From Rotaria sordida (lineage: Eukaryota > Rotifera > Eurotatoria > Philodinida > Philodinidae): 64,000 nt of DNA. Location of the stretch: positions 6,703-70,702 of the forward strand of contig CAJNOL010000631.1 in assembly GCA_905250125.1 (NCBI GenBank), written 5' to 3'. Of this stretch, positions 21,055-62,615 are shown in pieces. Position 1 is the stretch's first letter; every line of letters starts with the position of its first letter. The position numbers and the translations under genes are program-made. Below the pieces are notes generated by a model, which did not search any database, was not told the origin of the DNA, and worked only from the letters and a program-made list of their open reading frames with translations.

Positions 21055-22779
21055 ACTCGTATCTTGTATTTCTTTTCCTCCCAGTCTTCACTTAATTATG
21101 TAATTGTTGTGACAGTGTTAGGTTATAAGAGACGCCTTCTGACATAAGTATGCATTGTTTTATCTTTTATCGACTTCATTTTTTCACGTTTATAATTATT
21201 CTCTTCTTCTTCTAATATTTTGTCTATTTAAGCAGCCAGTATTGTTGGTATACGTGTATATTGGTAGGGCTGGCTGCGGATGAGTAACATGAATACTCAC
21301 ACACGTCTCATATGTTTTTTTTCTCTTCTAAATTCAGATATTTAGACGCTGTACAAGCACGAGCAAGTCTTCATTTGATACGCCACAATTGATAACATAT
21401 GGTAGATTACGATTGATGTGTTTTCTCTACTGTTTTAGTAAACAGAAAAATTACGTTTCACCCATACCCACACTCCAATGGATCTTTTTCCACAGGAGTA
21501 TCCGTGTTTTTCAGAGTTTCTCGAAAAAAACTGACACAAAAAAATTGATAAAGAAGAATTTGAAAAATCGAACTTTGTTAAGTTGTAGCAGCAAGTATTA
21601 GATACGTTTTGACACCAACTCGAAATCCATATCATTAGATTTGTGGGAGAAATGTGAGGTACATGGAAACTAATTTTTTGGTCCTTAACATAGGAATAAT
21701 TCTTGAAAAACTCAATATTTTGCACTGAAATTTTTAGCTAGACCAGACGTCCTAGGATGAAAATAGGTTTTTGACACGAAGAATGGCTTTAATCAGAGAG
21801 AATTAAAAAGTATTAATTAAAAACATTGATATCTGCTAATAGAGTTCTCTTGGTAATGAATCTCGCAAGTAATTTCATTTCATTTTTACTTTTATTTTGA
21901 TATCGATTATTTGATTGATCAAAACTTAAATTTTCCGATTTGTAGTGATGTATAAAAAACCGCACTTCTACTTAAATTTAAATATCATTTCGAGAAAAAC
22001 GTTTTTTGATCAATCGCTGAAATAATTGTTCTTTTTTTTTATGAGAGGTATTGAGTTTTTCGATAATCGATATTTGAAGCTACGGAATGCATTTCACTAT
22101 CGAGTAGAACTCAAATGCCGTCTAAGTTTTTTTATATGATATTATCCATGTTGTTTGAATTAATTGATGCATTATTTTTCAATTGGTGTCTGAGGTGAAA
22201 GCGATTTTTGTGTTTAAGTATTTGTCTATTTGAATTATTTATTCTATATCTTGTATATTGAATTATATTTCTTTTTATTAATTAAATAATTTATATTTAC
22301 ATCAGATATACAAATTTTATATTCGCGTTTAAAGTAATGGATTAAAAGTTTTGATCATAATTTAAATCATATAGTATACAATAGTGTTCGACATGAGTCA
22401 AATTTTTATGACCCGAGCCGATTCGAACCGAGGTCTGATCCGATCGGAATCTAACACTAATATACAAATAATAGTATGTAGCGTAGAACATGTAAGAAAA
22501 AAAAATAAGAAGAGAAAAGTAAAATAAGTGCGTGACATTCTGAACAGTACATAATTACGTTGTTATGATTGGTCTACTTCTTTGGATTTAGTCATACTTC
22601 ATTTTTCTTATCATTATTGTTGTATTAGCATAGTTTATTCAAACTATACATTAAACAAACAAAATTTGATATTTTACAAAAAAAACTCACTTTCATGAAT
22701 AAAATATGTAAATTTTTTTTTTTGTGTTTAGACAAGTCATTCATCATTCATACGGTTCAGAAACGTCTAATTTCATCTA
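21055..22779. other. Upstream region of the GT31 gene
   Basis: No gene recognised. It contains a hairpin-like GATGAGTAACATGAATACTC patch (21277-21305) and a short GC-richer island (22388-22460) with GTGTTCGACA...TCTAACACT ends. Just before the GT31 start the DNA is A/T-rich. No TATA box can be assigned with confidence. Confidence 0.4.
22388..22460. repeat. Short GC-richer palindromic island
   Basis: GTGTTCGACATGAG...ACCCGAGCCGATTCGAACCG and then TGATCCGATCGGAATCTAAC, ACT. Its ends (AGTGTT and AACACT) are inverted. Similar islands with CCGA/TCGG words occur in twitchin introns at 36470-36535, 42470-42520 and 45390-45455. They may be remnants of one small repeat family. Confidence 0.35.
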
Positions 22780-25700
22780 ATGGTATATAGTTCAAATCAT
22801 AGCAATACTTGTATTAGTTACCTTATGAGAAAACATTTCTTGTTAATATTACTATGTTTTAATGTATTTTTTGGTTGTATTTATTTTATTCATGAACGAA
22901 AAGAAGAAGAACCAATTCCAATTCTATCTGCAACAAATACAAAAATATCAAATATTATTTTTCAACGACAACGGTATAATCAATATGTAATAAAAACAAA
23001 TAAAGCAATTGAATTTATTAAAAATACACTTGAAAATGAATATAATCAAAATGATTTAATGAATTTTTATAATCATGTTCAAAAAGAATATTCATTAGGA
23101 TTAAGATGTACAAGAATACAAAATATATCGAAAACGATGGCTATAATTAATACTACTGATCAAATTGAAAACAATACTAGAATTATCAGTACGAGAGCCA
23201 GGTAGGAAAAAAAAATTTTTCTAGAGAATAAAATTCTTAAATGAATTTAAGAAATTCGACTTACGAAGGAACATACCTAACTGTCAGACGCTGTTCGACT
23301 TCATATTATAACTACGAGTAGGTCTTGATGGAAAACGCATATGTCTTTCTCGAGATATTTGATTTCGAAGTAGGCTTGATTATTGTATCCTCCTGTGGTT
23401 AACTGCTGTTTTCTTTTTTTTGAAAATTGAATATCTCAAGAAAGACATGTTCGTTTTCGTTGAAACTTTCTAGACGATCTAATGACTATCAAACGTGCTT
23501 ATTGGTCATATTTCACATGGAAACTCTTTTCTTTTGATTTTTTCGGCAATTCTTTGCTCTCAGTAAAAAATTCAATAGAACATCTATAACTCTTTATTAG
23601 TAGACTATGCATCTGAATCTTTTCAAGTTTGTCTTAACCTCACCTAGACCTATTCGTAGCTATAATATGAAGTCAAATGGTACTCGACAGTTAGATATGT
23701 TATCTCGCTAATCTGATCTATTATAGACCTCCGAAATGCCAGTAATTTGACTGTAAATTAGATGTAGATTAAAAACATTCCTAACGACTACATTGATGAC
23801 TGTAAGCTATGATATGTATATTCTAACAGTATTAGCCTCAACCCTTACATATATCCTATATTAATATTGTTTTATGACAGCTTGTGATAGTACATTAGAC
23901 TATTGCCATTAGGGAATGTTTTAGTAATAAAAATTCCGGCTATCTTTATTAATTCATTGACAATTATAATCAGTTCTAAATCTCTTGACTTATTTTAGTC
24001 ACTTGAATCATTTTCAATGGATTAAAGATTTGAGATGGATAGACTACATCTATCACAGATTTGTTTGAGTAAGACAAAGATTTCAGACAGTTGATAAAAT
24101 TTCTTTGAATTATCACTTATGTTCTAGAATTACGTCTATAGCAATATAGAAATATTTGCTATTCAATGTAAAGTTGATTGATGAAAAGAGCAACATAATT
24201 ACCTTCTATTTTTTCTCTTGGAACAAATTTAATTTGAATTTTTTTAACAAGAAATTTTCGACAGAATATATGTTCCTATTGAAATTCTATAAATTACATA
24301 AATTTATCAGAGAAATTAAGTGTATTTTTTCTCTAACAAAAATACGTATCATCATTTTAAATAATAAAAAAAATCTAACTTGCTTTAAAAAAATTCTTAT
24401 AAGACAGATATTCTTAATCATATTCTGTTTATCTTCAAAAATAACTTAATCAATACATCCGTGAAAATGTCCTTTAATATGACACTATTTATTTTACTAT
24501 TAACAGTTTGTTTTCGTATACTGTTTACTTTTGCTTTTTAGCCATCTGTCATGTGTTAGATGTATAAACAAGAAAACAGAAATTTTTATCAGCTTTTTTT
24601 AGGTACAGATATATACATTAGCTCATACTAAATACTAGACAAAATTTCGAACTTGTTTGATGATTAAGTGTTCTAATTTGTTAAGCTTGAATGCATCACA
24701 TTAATATGTCATGAAAAGATGTTTAATCAAACGACTAACACATTCCATTAATCATACATGTGTAAAAAATCTCTGGCTAGATCATTAATCAAGAATACAG
24801 ACATTGGAAAAATTTTGTTAATGGAACTCATTTAATTACTCTAAAACAGATGAATTTTTTTCTTATCATTTAAACTTATCAGTTCGATTTGAATATGCCT
24901 TTTTTGATGAAAACTCAGCTATTATTCTATTTTTGATTTTAATACAACGAATAATATTTTTATAATCATATCCATTTGAAAGAATTTATTTTGTTCATTT
25001 AGTTCATCATTTTCAACATTGACTTCTTCTAGAAAACATTTATCTTCTCGTCGTTTTCAACGTACTGATCTTTATACATTTATAATAGATCATTCTGATG
25101 CGTGTTTAAATGAATTTGTTGATTTGGTAATAATAATTATATCAAAATCTGATAATTATAAAACACGTGATGCTATTCGTCGTACATGGGCATCAGGAAA
25201 AGATATTGATATTTATTCAACAATAAATATAAAATTTTTTTTTCTTATTGATTTTAATGAAAAATTAATTCATCATATTCGACTTGAAAATAATCTTTTT
25301 CATGATATAATTCAAGTTGAATTATTACAAGAATATACATTAGTTACACATCGTGTTTTATCTTTATTTGAATGGTCATTTCGTTATTGTCGTACAGCAA
25401 AATTTTTATTTAAAACTGATGATGATGTTTTTATTAATTTAATATTACTTTTAAAATTTATTTCACCATTAATTAAACAACCAATAAATAATTCATTTTT
25501 AATATCAGATATGCATATATATGGTTATAAACATAAGAATGCACGTGTATTTCGTCATTCAAAAAATCTAGTATCAGGTCGATACATTGTTACACATGAT
25601 GAATATCCATGCGAACGATATCCAACATTTTTATCCGGTTTTGGCTATTTAATATCAAAAAAAGCAAGAGACGCCATTCTCTATACTGCTTATCAAGATC

Positions 25701-26010
25701 TCGAACCATTCCGAATATCTGATGTTTATCTAACGTATGCTTTGTTTTTCTTTTCTTTGATGAATTTTAAAGCTAATGTATTGATGTTTGTTTTTTATAT
25801 AGTGGTATCATACCTGATTATCTATCTATTCCACGTCAATCATTATCTGATTATAAAATTGAATTTATAAAGAGTTGTGACCATTTTTTTCGTCATTCAA
25901 AAGCATTTTCATGTGCAGATAGTATTCATCATGGTAATACAAGTGATACTTTTGATAAATTTAATCAATATTGGCAACTTATTAAGAAGAAACATAGATC
26001 TATTCAATAA
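22780..26010 (+). CDS. Beta-1,3-galactosyltransferase-family (GT31) glycosyltransferase, 453 aa
   Basis: A type II Golgi enzyme expected to transfer Gal or GlcNAc from a UDP-sugar in beta-1,3 linkage. Three exons, 22780-23201, 25003-25734 and 25803-26010, sum to 1362 bp with consistent phases. A cytosolic tail precedes a signal anchor (HFLLILLCFNVFFGCIYFI). A stem follows with N-glycosylation-type sites (NIS, NTT, NNT). The GT31 core then shows the family series: RRTW near the domain start, FFLI, VELLQEYTLVTHRVLSLFEW, the metal-binding DDD in FKTDDDVFIN, YPTFLSGFGYLIS, and SDVYLTG where most relatives have EDVYLTG. The second intron interrupts that last motif. The first intron is unusually long (1.8 kb) and carries a hairpin element. 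The anchor could also start at the Met just before RKHFLL. Acceptor specificity cannot be read from sequence. Confidence 0.92.
23269..23702. repeat. Nested inverted repeats in GT31 intron 1
   Basis: Outer arms 23269-23323 and 23644-23702 pair: ACATACCTAACTGTC..., then GACTTCATATTATAACTACG and AGTAGGTCT, against the inverted AACATATCTAACTGTC, GACTTCATATTATAGCTACG and AATAGGTCT. Inner arms 23329-23370 and 23424-23465 also pair (ATGTCTTTCTCGAGATATT against AATATCTCAAGAAAGACAT). Non-coding and MITE-like; it explains part of the abnormal intron length. Confidence 0.65.
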
Positions 26011-26558
26011 TTTATCCGGTTTGTATTATTATATGTTCGTTATTGTTATTGATAGTTGTACTTTTATTAAGAATAAAGAAAATTTAATTCAAAGAAAAAA
26101 AAATAAAATAAAAATTTTTTATTGAATTCACGCTTAAACTAAAATTTAGATCATATGTTTCTCACTAGACTATGTTGTTCTTGTAATTGCCTTCTTTTTG
26201 GTGTTAAGACTTTAACAATTTACACACACACCCACATCAAAAAACACAATTGTTTTGTAAAGAAATATAGATAGAGCGTGTTTCTAAAGAGCATAAGAAC
26301 AGGTTAGGTATTAAATTTTCTAAATGGGAGAAAAAAAAACATAGACATTGAAGAAAAAAAAAGAAAAAAAACAAGAAAAGGTTGAGCGGCCAAGGTATTA
26401 AAAAAAATACAAATAGATGAAATAAAAAGAAAAACAATCTAAATGATGATTTTCTGTTTTCTGTTTTGTTTTTTGGTTTTTCCCACGCACACATACACAC
26501 ACATTGACAAATATATAATATTATGATTATTGTTGTTTATTTAATCATTTGTCTAATT
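26011..26558. other. Short convergent intergenic region between GT31 and twitchin
   Basis: About 550 bp shared by the 3' ends of two convergent genes. It holds CA-rich stretches (26222-26235, 26485-26505) and A-rich runs, with no gene. TTTATT at 26536-26541 reads AATAAA on the minus strand, 18 bp past the twitchin stop, and is a candidate polyadenylation signal for that gene. Confidence 0.55.
26072..26077 (+). terminator. Probable polyadenylation signal of the GT31 gene
   Basis: AATAAA, 62 bp after the stop codon at 26008-26010. A second AATAAA-rich cluster follows near 26101. Confidence 0.5.
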
Positions 26559-55803
<29,245 letters not shown>

Positions 55804-56330
55804 TCTTTTCTTTCTGTTTCTTATTAATCCAACAATTTACTAACTAATTATCTATCAAAAATAAAAATAAAAGTAAATAATAAAAATAATATCAATAAAA
55901 AGAAAATATTAGCCATGCATGTTAGTTATATATGTATGTATATACATATATGTGTATACATATCGAGGAAAAGTATCAAAGAAATAATCATAAAAAAATA
56001 TTAGAGATAGTTGACGACAACCTAAGCCCAAATGAGAGGAAGGGAGAGAGAGAGAGAGAGAGGAAACAAGACGAAGAAAACGATGTACTATTGTATACGG
56101 TAAAAAAATATCCCCTATGCCTGTATTAACGCGTTAGCCGGTGTTGATCATCTAAGTATCTCCATATACAAACACACACACACACACACATGAAGAAGAG
56201 GGGAAAAGAAGGGTGGTACACTCTAGTGCTAACTAAAAGAGCGGAAGATGATGACAAAAGTTCTTTTCTCTTTTTTCTCTTGTATATGATATCGGTTGCA
56301 CTCTGATGTGGTTTTTTCTCCACATTCGTT
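55804..56330 (-). promoter_or_regulatory. Putative main twitchin promoter / 5' UTR
   Basis: The ATG context AAGAATGG is favourable. Upstream lie a (GA)n tract (56044-56062), palindromic TATATGTATGTATATACATA-like DNA (55928-55955) and a (CA)n tract (56171-56190). These mirror the tracts upstream of the alternative exon at 29793. The transcription start cannot be fixed from sequence alone. Confidence 0.4.
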
Positions 56331-57135
56331 TTTCTAGAAAGAACAGAAAAAATATTTCTTAATAGCTTGTAATGGACGATAAAGAGTTTGTATATAACCC
56401 GTGGGTAGAATCGTCAAACGAAAGTTCTTCTCTAAAAATTAGAGAATAACTATTACAAAACAAAAAAAAGAAAGAAAGACTATTGATAAAATAATAACAC
56501 ATCCATCCATCCATCCATTTATAACAATTATATAATTCGAACTAGAAAAAACAAAAGCGTATTATAGTTATATGATCTGACCAAAAAACGAGCAATTGTT
56601 TTATGATAAACTCAAGCAATGTGATCGACATCAAGATGATGATAAAGACAAAAGAATGTTAATCGTCCCCGGACGCATACAAGCATAAATAATACAAAGC
56701 TTAATCGTCATGATAATGACCAGTATATACATCAATATCTATCAATCATGCCATATTTCACGATTGAAAAAAAACACAAAACATTGTTCTCGATTTTATT
56801 TGATAAGCAAGCATTTCAGAATATATAACTTTCTTTTTTTTTTTAACATGCAAATAATTTTTCATTTTTAGATTTATACCAATGTATCTTACTCATACAA
56901 ATACATATATATATGCACTTGCCATCTATATCTTAACAAACCTTTAAGAAAACTAAGTTGATTAGGGTGGTGTAAAACAAACTGCAGTACAACAATGAAA
57001 GCTGCATTTATTTTCTTCGTTTTCTCCTACATAAAAAAAACGAGATGTATGTCTATTAATAGATGCAATATATATATATGTATATATATATACAAACGCA
57101 AACGCCACCATACGCTAGATGTTTCCTCACCCCAC

Positions 57136-57168
<33 letters not shown>

Positions 57169-57906
57169 CTATGAATGTGGGTGTCTGCAACTGATGTGGA
57201 TAATCATACTAGTGCAAGCATAAGAAGGTTGCATATTAACGTTGTCTTCATCAATAGAATACTGTCGTATGTATGGCGATGACGACATGATAATATTAGC
57301 AATAGATAGGAGATATCCTTATCAAAAAAATCTATAACATAAGATACAAGTAGAAAATAATAGGAAAAAAACAATTTCACATGAAGTATTTTATTGATAT
57401 AATCTATTGTATAACTATGAAAAAATAGACAATGATGATAGAAAACAAAAGTCCTAGATTCTAATAAAGAAAAAGACTCATTTATTTGTCAATCTTTTAT
57501 ATAACTAAAGAAAAAGACTAAAGTTCAGAACTATTCATAACAGATATATTCTTTATAATATCATAAAATCAAGGTCAATAATAAACCATGACTTTTTACA
57601 GGTATGATTGACAACATTTTTTTTTCTTGTTATATATTGAACATTCATATACCTATATTTTATATTATTCTAGAATTTGTACGGTATTTCTTTTTTCTTT
57701 TCTACATTAACACACACACACACACACACACATTGATACCATTAAATAATGACCTTCTGGAATTAATTTTCAAGTTTTTCTTTTAGACTAGTGACAGACT
57801 ACATCAATTGTATAAACGAATAATAGGTGTACATATTGAGTTATCGATCACCCACACTTAAGAATGTCGTGCAAAAACAACAATGACAATCATAATTATC
57901 ATCGAT
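56331..57906. other. Intergenic region between twitchin and the TSP1 gene
   Basis: No gene found. It contains (AT/TATA)n microsatellites at 57070-57096 and 57136-57168, a (CA)n run at 57712-57731 and a CATC run near 56500. The twitchin upstream control region may extend into it. Confidence 0.5.
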
Positions 57907-58830
57907 TTATGTGTTTATTCTTCTGTTCTTCATTTTACAATGTCTATTACATATAGATAAAATATAAATAGTTAATGCATGAATTTTAAAATCACATTCA
58001 TATATATAATAATATATACATAATGGTATACATATAAGTGTAATAAAAAATGGAAAAATAAAAATAAAAATAATATTTAAATTATTATGTATTAATTTAT
58101 GATCAATAGAATTTGATTTTATATTATTTTCTATTATATTGACATATTTTCGATCATTATTTATACAAGATTTCATAAAACAATAATCAGATTGAATTGA
58201 AAATGAATCTATTAAACATTGACGATCAGATTTACAAGAACGTCTGCGTACAATACGACCTATTATATAAAAAAAAAAATTATAAATAGTAAAACTGAAA
58301 ATAATGCGACAGTATCTGGTTAATCTTAATCTTTATATAATCTGACAGTAAAGATAGGTTTTATTTTGATTAATGAATGATATATTGACGGGTGATGAAA
58401 TGTGACTGAATATAATCTCGATAAAGATTCATTGTCTTTTTATTCTTTGTGTTTTTTTATTTCTATTGTAATTTCATAATATCAATTTATTCTTACCAAT
58501 TCCACAAGTAACTGAACATGAACTCCATTTTGACCATTGTTGCCAATTATCGATTTGAATACATGTTTCTGAATTAATAAAACATTTAATAAGATTATCT
58601 AAGATTTTTTGTAAACTATTATCATTAATTATATTTGTATAAGTTCGTAATATTTGATCATTTTTACATTTATCAAGTTCTTTACTACACAAACGAATAA
58701 GTATTTGTTTTATAATTGGATATCGCCATAATGTTTGTAAGATTAATTCAAAATAATATCGATCTTCATTATTATACGCATATATATAGACAATAAATAG
58801 TAATCCAACAATTACAAATGTGTAATACAT
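57907..58830 (-). CDS. Small membrane protein with one thrombospondin type-1 repeat, 228 aa
   Basis: Two exons (58497-58830 and 57907-58259; 334 + 353 bp) join in phase. The N-terminus MYYTFVIVGLLFIVYIYAYN is a signal peptide or anchor. A Cys-containing helical region follows (LIRLCSKELDKCKND...). The TSP1 repeat starts WQQWSKWSSCSVTCGIG, the W-layer plus CSVTCG motif, and continues after the intron as GRIVRRRSCKSDRQC...DYCFMKSC. A hydrophobic stretch near the end (IIFIFIFPFFITLICIPLCI) is probably a transmembrane segment. TSP1 repeats bind extracellular matrix or glycans and can carry C-mannose on WxxW, which is present here (WSKW). I do not recognise a named orthologue. The start was chosen as the only ATG before the signal. 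Confidence 0.8.
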
Positions 58831-59755
58831 TATATATTCATTTCATATAACAAAAAAAAAGGAAAGAAAACCCGCTAAAATATCTTGTTAATAAACAAAA
58901 AACATTATTTTAATTCATTAACCATTTAAACAATGAGTTTGACCTATTTCACAGACAAATTTTTGACATTCATAATACAATCTAAGTTATTCAATTCAAT
59001 ATATATTTATATTATTTCCATAATATTCTTTGTTTATCTTTTGCTATTTACTCTATTAAGTAATATATCTTGTCGATCAATATTTTTGCTAAAGGCAATT
59101 ACATTCTTAACATACTCATCCAATTGAGTAAGTCAAAAAAACAAAAAGATATGTATATTTCTCTTGTGATTTCAGCACGTACCGAATAGGTTTGTCTATG
59201 TATAATCATTTATATTTTCATACCGAACAGAATGTTATAAACTACATGAAATTTATTAATTTATTTTCCTCACCCCGAAAGAAAAAAAAAACGCAAATAT
59301 TTATTATTTTATATAGACAATATAATAGACACAATACAAATATAATATATATATGTATATTAATAATAATGCTTTGATAAAATATCAAGGTAAAGGCGCG
59401 CACATATACATTAAAAACTTATCAGTCTAACCGACAAAAAAAAAAAAACGAAAAAAAAAAACCAGACTAGATTAAATATCAAGACAACATATTTGCGTAA
59501 GTTTCTTTGATTTAAATACAAGCTAAAGTAAAATATCTGAATACTATGATGTCATAAATCGAGAAAAGAAAAAAAAAAGATGAAACTAGCTCTAATAAGA
59601 TAAAATAATAGACAAAAGTCTAAAACATGCACAATCAAAAAAAAAAATCACCACAGTACAAAAGCGCATAAACATACAGCGAAAGATTATTAAACATGAC
59701 TATATATATATAGATATATATATATATATATATTAGAATATGATATATATTCTTG
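58831..59755. other. Intergenic region between TSP1 gene and FEZ gene
   Basis: AT-rich with poly-A runs (59430-59460, 59565-59580) and a (TA)n microsatellite at 59701-59732. It would contain the FEZ 3' UTR and the TSP1 gene promoter. No further gene seen. Confidence 0.5.
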
Positions 59756-62531
59756 TCAACATGGACATAGAACATTGAGAATGTATTTTGTTAAAAGCTC
59801 TGGCACTTGAGGACTATCCTCATTAATTGCATGTAGTACTACAAAAAAAAAAAAACATTTATTTTAATCAAACTAAATAATTCAATTTCTTAACTAACTT
59901 TTATTTAAACTTTGTAAATGTTCAACTGATAAATATGTTGGATGATCATGATCATATGGAATCACCGTTGTAAGATACTAAAATTAAACAAAAAAGAAGA
60001 ATTGAAATAATAGTAATTATCATTTTAAATCTTATAGACATTTAATTAAAAGCAGTAAATATATAGCGTTTAAATATAGTATTAAGCATATGAAACAACA
60101 TGTATGGATAAATATGATATAAAGTGAGACTATTCGATGTGTATTTAGGTTAATATTGGTTATGTAATCTACCTGAGTCTTTGGAAATAATTCATGCCAA
60201 CTAATCGAAAAAATATCGAATACTGATCGATTACGACGGGATAATATCTAAACCAAATTTTGTTTTGTCATGGAATAAAATCATTTATATATGTTCGTTT
60301 GTTTTGTTTTTATTATTATTGAAAACTCTACAACTCAACTTGTGAAAGTGAAAGAAAAAAGAAAATGTCTATCAATTTTATTGTATGACAATAATAGACA
60401 ATATCTAACCGATTATTCCCAGTGTTGCAACATTCTTAATATAACCTTATCAATCATCCGAGTAGACTACAATAATAATAATAATAATAATATAACTTGT
60501 TTTAACTATTGTTTATTATTTTCTATTTTTAGAATCATTATTTGTTTTGTCAAGGTCAATTTTACCGACTGGATATATCCATTTATAGATATTCCAATCA
60601 TTTGAAAAAAAAAAAATAAGAAAAACAATTTGACCTTGGACTAATTAACAAAACTTTCAGAGATCTATGAAAGATTATATTTTCTTTACTAACATTAGTC
60701 AAGTTATGCATCTATTTATGACAATTCTTTCGCATATCTTATGACAGACTATGTCTAACAATATTCTATATTGGTAACTATCCATGAAGTCTTTCAATAA
60801 TATATATTTGATGAATAGACATGGAATGTTATATTTTAATGCAAATAAGTTGTTAACATGCTGATCAGAATGTAATTAATTCATATAAATTTCAAAAAAC
60901 TATATATTCATTTAATTGATAAAAAAATTTTATATGAAAAAAAACTAATTTATATTATTTTTTTTCTCGATTAATCAATATCATCATGTAAATATGAACT
61001 CATAACCCCACTTCATTTCTATCCTAATCCAATTAATAATCACAGCGTTCGATAATATAGGAAAAAGGAAAGAAAAAAGTTTACTCAACAACTCATCTGT
61101 ATAATAATAAATATTCATCAAACATTTTCTTTTTTTTTTTTTTTTTGTTGACATTTTCTCTAGGAAAAGAGAGAATTCCCAATACACATTAGTCGCACGT
61201 TCATACTAATCGTATCTACAAGAGCAATAATACAAACTATTTGATTCTATTAACCATTTTCAATTATAAAAAGAGCGCAAAATAAAGAGAACATATAATA
61301 TTTACCGTTCCCGGTTCAATATAATTGCTATTTCCTAGTATCGAACGACGTTTCGGACGTTTTTCACCCTGATGATGTCGACGTTTATTCTAAAAAAAAA
61401 AAGGAAATGTTGTTTTTTTTGTCCTAAGGAAAAATAAAAATAAAACATCATTTACTTGAATACTAAGTACAAGTGAAATAAATGTATTCTTTGTTTCTTT
61501 TTCATATTCAAGTTCATCTCGAACTGCTAATTCCTAATGAATAAAAAACAAAAAAACAAATTAATCAAAAAAATTCTTTTTTTATGTATTTACTTGAACA
61601 AGAAAATTTGATAATTCTTTAACAGATGTATTTAATTCTTCATATAATTCATTCAATGAATAAATTGTTTGTGATTTTAAATCCATTTCATCATTATGTA
61701 TACTTGATGATAAATATTTAACACATCTTGTACGTAAATCAAGTATATCAGATGTTGATTGATCATCACAATAACCTGAATCAGGTGTCATATCTTGTAA
61801 CATAAAATCAATTTCACTAATAACTTGTTCAGCTGTAAGAAATGGTTCATGATTTGATGAAATAATAATTGAATGCATATCTAATTGTTCACGTAATTCT
61901 TCTTCTTCATCATCATTTAAATCATCAATTGATGTTATATCATCTTCATTTTTATTTGTTTTAATTGTTTGATAATAAATACTATTCATTGCTATTTGAC
62001 AACTTTGTGATATATTTGGTAATTTTAAATCATGACGAAGTGATGTACGAAGATTTTCAATTAATTCTGACCATGTACTAAAAAAAGAAAAAATGAAACT
62101 AAAAATAAAAATAAATGAATAACAAAACAAACTTTGATGAAGCAATAAGATCTTTTTGTGATGTTTTACATTGTTTTTCTTCATCATTATCATTAAGTTC
62201 AATTACTTGTTCATCTTTAAAACAAGCATTTATTGTATGATCAAATGATTTTACGAGATCTTCAAGTGATGATGATTTACACGAATGTTCACCTAAAGAA
62301 ATATTTTATTCAAAAAAACAAAAACAAATTTTTCTTATTCAACTAACCAAGTGTTGGATTTAATAATGTATTATCATTATTATAATTTAATATTGTTTGA
62401 TCATCAGTCATATCTTCTTCTTCATCGAAATTATCATTATTATTTGCATGAGAATTTGTTTGAGCAAATTTTACAATAGGTGCACATGGATTATCATATA
62501 AAACTTGTTTGTCTCGTAGTCCTATAGACAT
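59756..62531 (-). CDS. unc-76: FEZ/UNC-76 kinesin-1 adaptor, about 408 aa
   Basis: Fasciculation and elongation protein zeta: a cytosolic adaptor that links cargo to kinesin-1 and is needed for axon growth and vesicle transport. Eight exons (62348-62531, 62133-62292, 61594-62077, 61456-61533, 61306-61389, 60173-60247, 59899-59977, 59756-59838) total 1227 bp with matching phases. Family motifs in order: SLEDLVKSFDHTINACF, WSELIENLR, EPFLTAEQVISEIDFMLQDM, LNELYEELNTSVKELSNFLV, the coiled-coil segment ELAVRDELEYEKETKNTFIS, PGT, YLTTVIPYDHDHPTYLSVEH, and the ending AINEDSPQVPELLTKYILNV followed by LCPC. Length is close to vertebrate FEZ1 (392). The start is uncertain: MSIGLRDK at 62531 is assumed. 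An ATG at 62615 would add a hydrophobic segment unlike the family, and an intron acceptor (CTATAG) at 62521 suggests that the true first exon may lie further right. Confidence 0.92.
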
Positions 62532-62615
62532 CAGCAAAAATACTATGATAAACGATGAAGATAACAGAACAGATACAGAATTAATTAAGTTTATTTTCTT
62601 GTTTATTTCTTTCAA

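Noticed and set aside
58933..59377. Two plus-strand frames of about 60 codons
   Set aside because: AT-rich, Ile/Tyr/Phe composition expected by chance in this background, with no coding signal.
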